In this document: piece by piece, positions 63,229 through 64,000 of the stretch
Numbering within the stretch: the stretch's first letter is position 1
Layout of the letters: each line of letters opens with the position of its first letter
Assembly (NCBI GenBank): GCA_001787755.1
Contig: MFYJ01000001.1
Coordinates: forward strand, 1 to 64,000
Length of the DNA: 64,000 bases
Origin: Candidatus Peribacteria bacterium RIFOXYB1_FULL_54_35
Lineage (GTDB): Bacteria; Patescibacteriota; Gracilibacteria; Peribacterales; Peribacteraceae
Reading direction: 5' to 3'
Translations under genes and position numbers: made by a program
The notes under the pieces: generated by a model
Database searches by the model: none
What the model saw: the letters and a program-made list of their open reading frames with translations, nothing else
What the model was told of the DNA's origin: nothing

Positions 63229-64000
63229 ATGGCTCTTCAAATAGGCATCATCGGCCTTCCGAACGTCGGGAAATCGACGCTTTTCAACGCGCTGACGCGC
63301 AGCAAAGGAGCTCAGTCTGCCAATTATCCCTTCTGCACAATCGAACCGAACGTCGGCATAGTGGAAGTGCCGGACACGCGCCTTCAGACACTCACCGAGA
63401 TGGTGAAGCCGCAGAAAGTGATCCCCGCTGCCATCGAATTCGTCGATATCGCAGGACTGGTGAAAGGAGCCAGCAAAGGAGAAGGCCTCGGCAACCAGTT
63501 CCTCCATGCCATCCGGGAAGTCGATGCCCTCTGCCACGTGGTGCGGGAGTTTGAGGACACCAATATCACGCACGTTGAAGGGACTATAGATCCCAAGCGC
63601 GACTGCGAGACCATCGAAACAGAACTCATTCTCGCAGACCTGGAATCGATCGTGAAACGTATCGACAAAGTGGAAGGAGCCGCGCGCAGCGGAGACAAGG
63701 AGAAGCAGAAGGAGTTCGCTCTCCTCCGGCGCATGAAGGAAGCACTGGACACAGGAAAGATGGCACAGACAGTGGAAATGACCTCTGAGGAAAAGAAGCT
63801 CTCCAGGCAGTTCAATCTCCTCACAAATAAGCCGATCATCTACGCACTGAACATTGCGGAGAAGGCATTACAGTCTGCAAATGAGGCGAAGCAACGTACA
63901 TCTCTTGGTCTCCCTCCGGATGCGCAGATCATCATGGTATCGGCGAAAATTGAGGAAGACCTCCAGGACCTCTCTCTGGAGGAAGCGACGGAAATGCTCA
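63229..64000 (+). CDS. ychF: Redox-regulated ATPase YchF (5' part, runs off the window)
   Basis: The first 257 codons of an Obg-related P-loop ATPase (full proteins are about 365). It has G1 LPNVGKSTLF, DIAGLVKGASKGEGLGN as G3, and an ALNIAEK segment in the G4 position that explains ATP preference. YchF binds ribosomes. The last visible codons are in the TGS-preceding region. Start ATG 63229; the older start and promoter lie 104 bp upstream. Confidence 0.95.
   Translation, partial: MALQIGIIGLPNVGKSTLFNALTRSKGAQSANYPFCTIEPNVGIVEVPDTRLQTLTEMVKPQKVIPAAIEFVDIAGLVKGASKGEGLGNQFLHAIREVDALCHVVREFEDTNITHVEGTIDPKRDCETIETELILADLESIVKRIDKVEGAARSGDKEKQKEFALLRRMKEALDTGKMAQTVEMTSEEKKLSRQFNLLTNKPIIYALNIAEKALQSANEAKQRTSLGLPPDAQIIMVSAKIEEDLQDLSLEEATEML

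Overview
The window looks like a single-membrane bacterium of the Candidate Phyla Radiation (Patescibacteria). A Peregrinibacteria/Peribacteria-type genome is my best guess, with moderate confidence and no marker search behind it. The reasons are: standard genetic code with TGA used as a stop; housekeeping genes scattered among small operons; exported proteins carrying S-layer homology (SLH) domains, one fused to a sortase; two VirD4/TraD-like ATPases and a VirB2-like small protein without a conjugation operon; DUF378 and DUF1622 proteins; and no biosynthetic operons. Start codons mostly lack a Shine-Dalgarno sequence. Many genes instead have a -10 box only 6-11 nt before the start codon, which predicts leaderless mRNAs.

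Layout. 1-2723: AT-rich accessory island next to tRNA-Tyr, bounded by a 150-bp direct repeat and three copies of the tRNA 3' end; it holds a HicBA-like toxin-antitoxin pair, unknown small genes and a GIY-YIG nuclease. 2813-9691: DMT transporter, a MacAB-like export operon and an NAD-dependent sugar reductase. 9888-12914: FtsK and RdgB. 12993-31796: AddA-like helicase-nuclease, DUF378 pair, RpoD-DnaG, a KAS III-like enzyme, an RNA m5C methyltransferase, LeuRS, Der, a LOG-family protein, MltG, YbaB, DUF1622, and a GIY-YIG/EVE-like fusion. 31927-41384: envelope and secretion genes (TraD-like ATPase, RlpA-like and 3D/PG-binding proteins, aminopeptidase, VirB2-like protein, PKD/proline-rich membrane protein). 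41431-42048: tRNA-His with a second GIY-YIG cassette. 42111-56424: HisRS, SLH-GerMN protein, GyrB, bS21, SLH-CtpA protease, PrsW-like protease, GlyRS, S2 and EF-Ts. 56526-64000: two response regulators, second TraD-like ATPase, SLH-sortase, a GT-C-like membrane protein and the 5' part of ychF.

The most unusual signal is a recurring architecture in which the end of a gene is present twice, about 70-450 bp apart, with hairpin or REP-like DNA between. It occurs at tRNA-Tyr (3' end), tRNA-His (5' and 3' ends), hisS (5' end), ychF (5' end) and the traD-like gene (3' end). In the protein genes the two copies encode similar peptides with different synonymous codons. In both tRNA cases the interval carries a small GIY-YIG nuclease gene, and the traD case lies beside a larger GIY-YIG gene. 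This fits a homing-type mobile element that targets gene ends and supplies a replacement end. The mechanism is inference; the duplications are directly visible.
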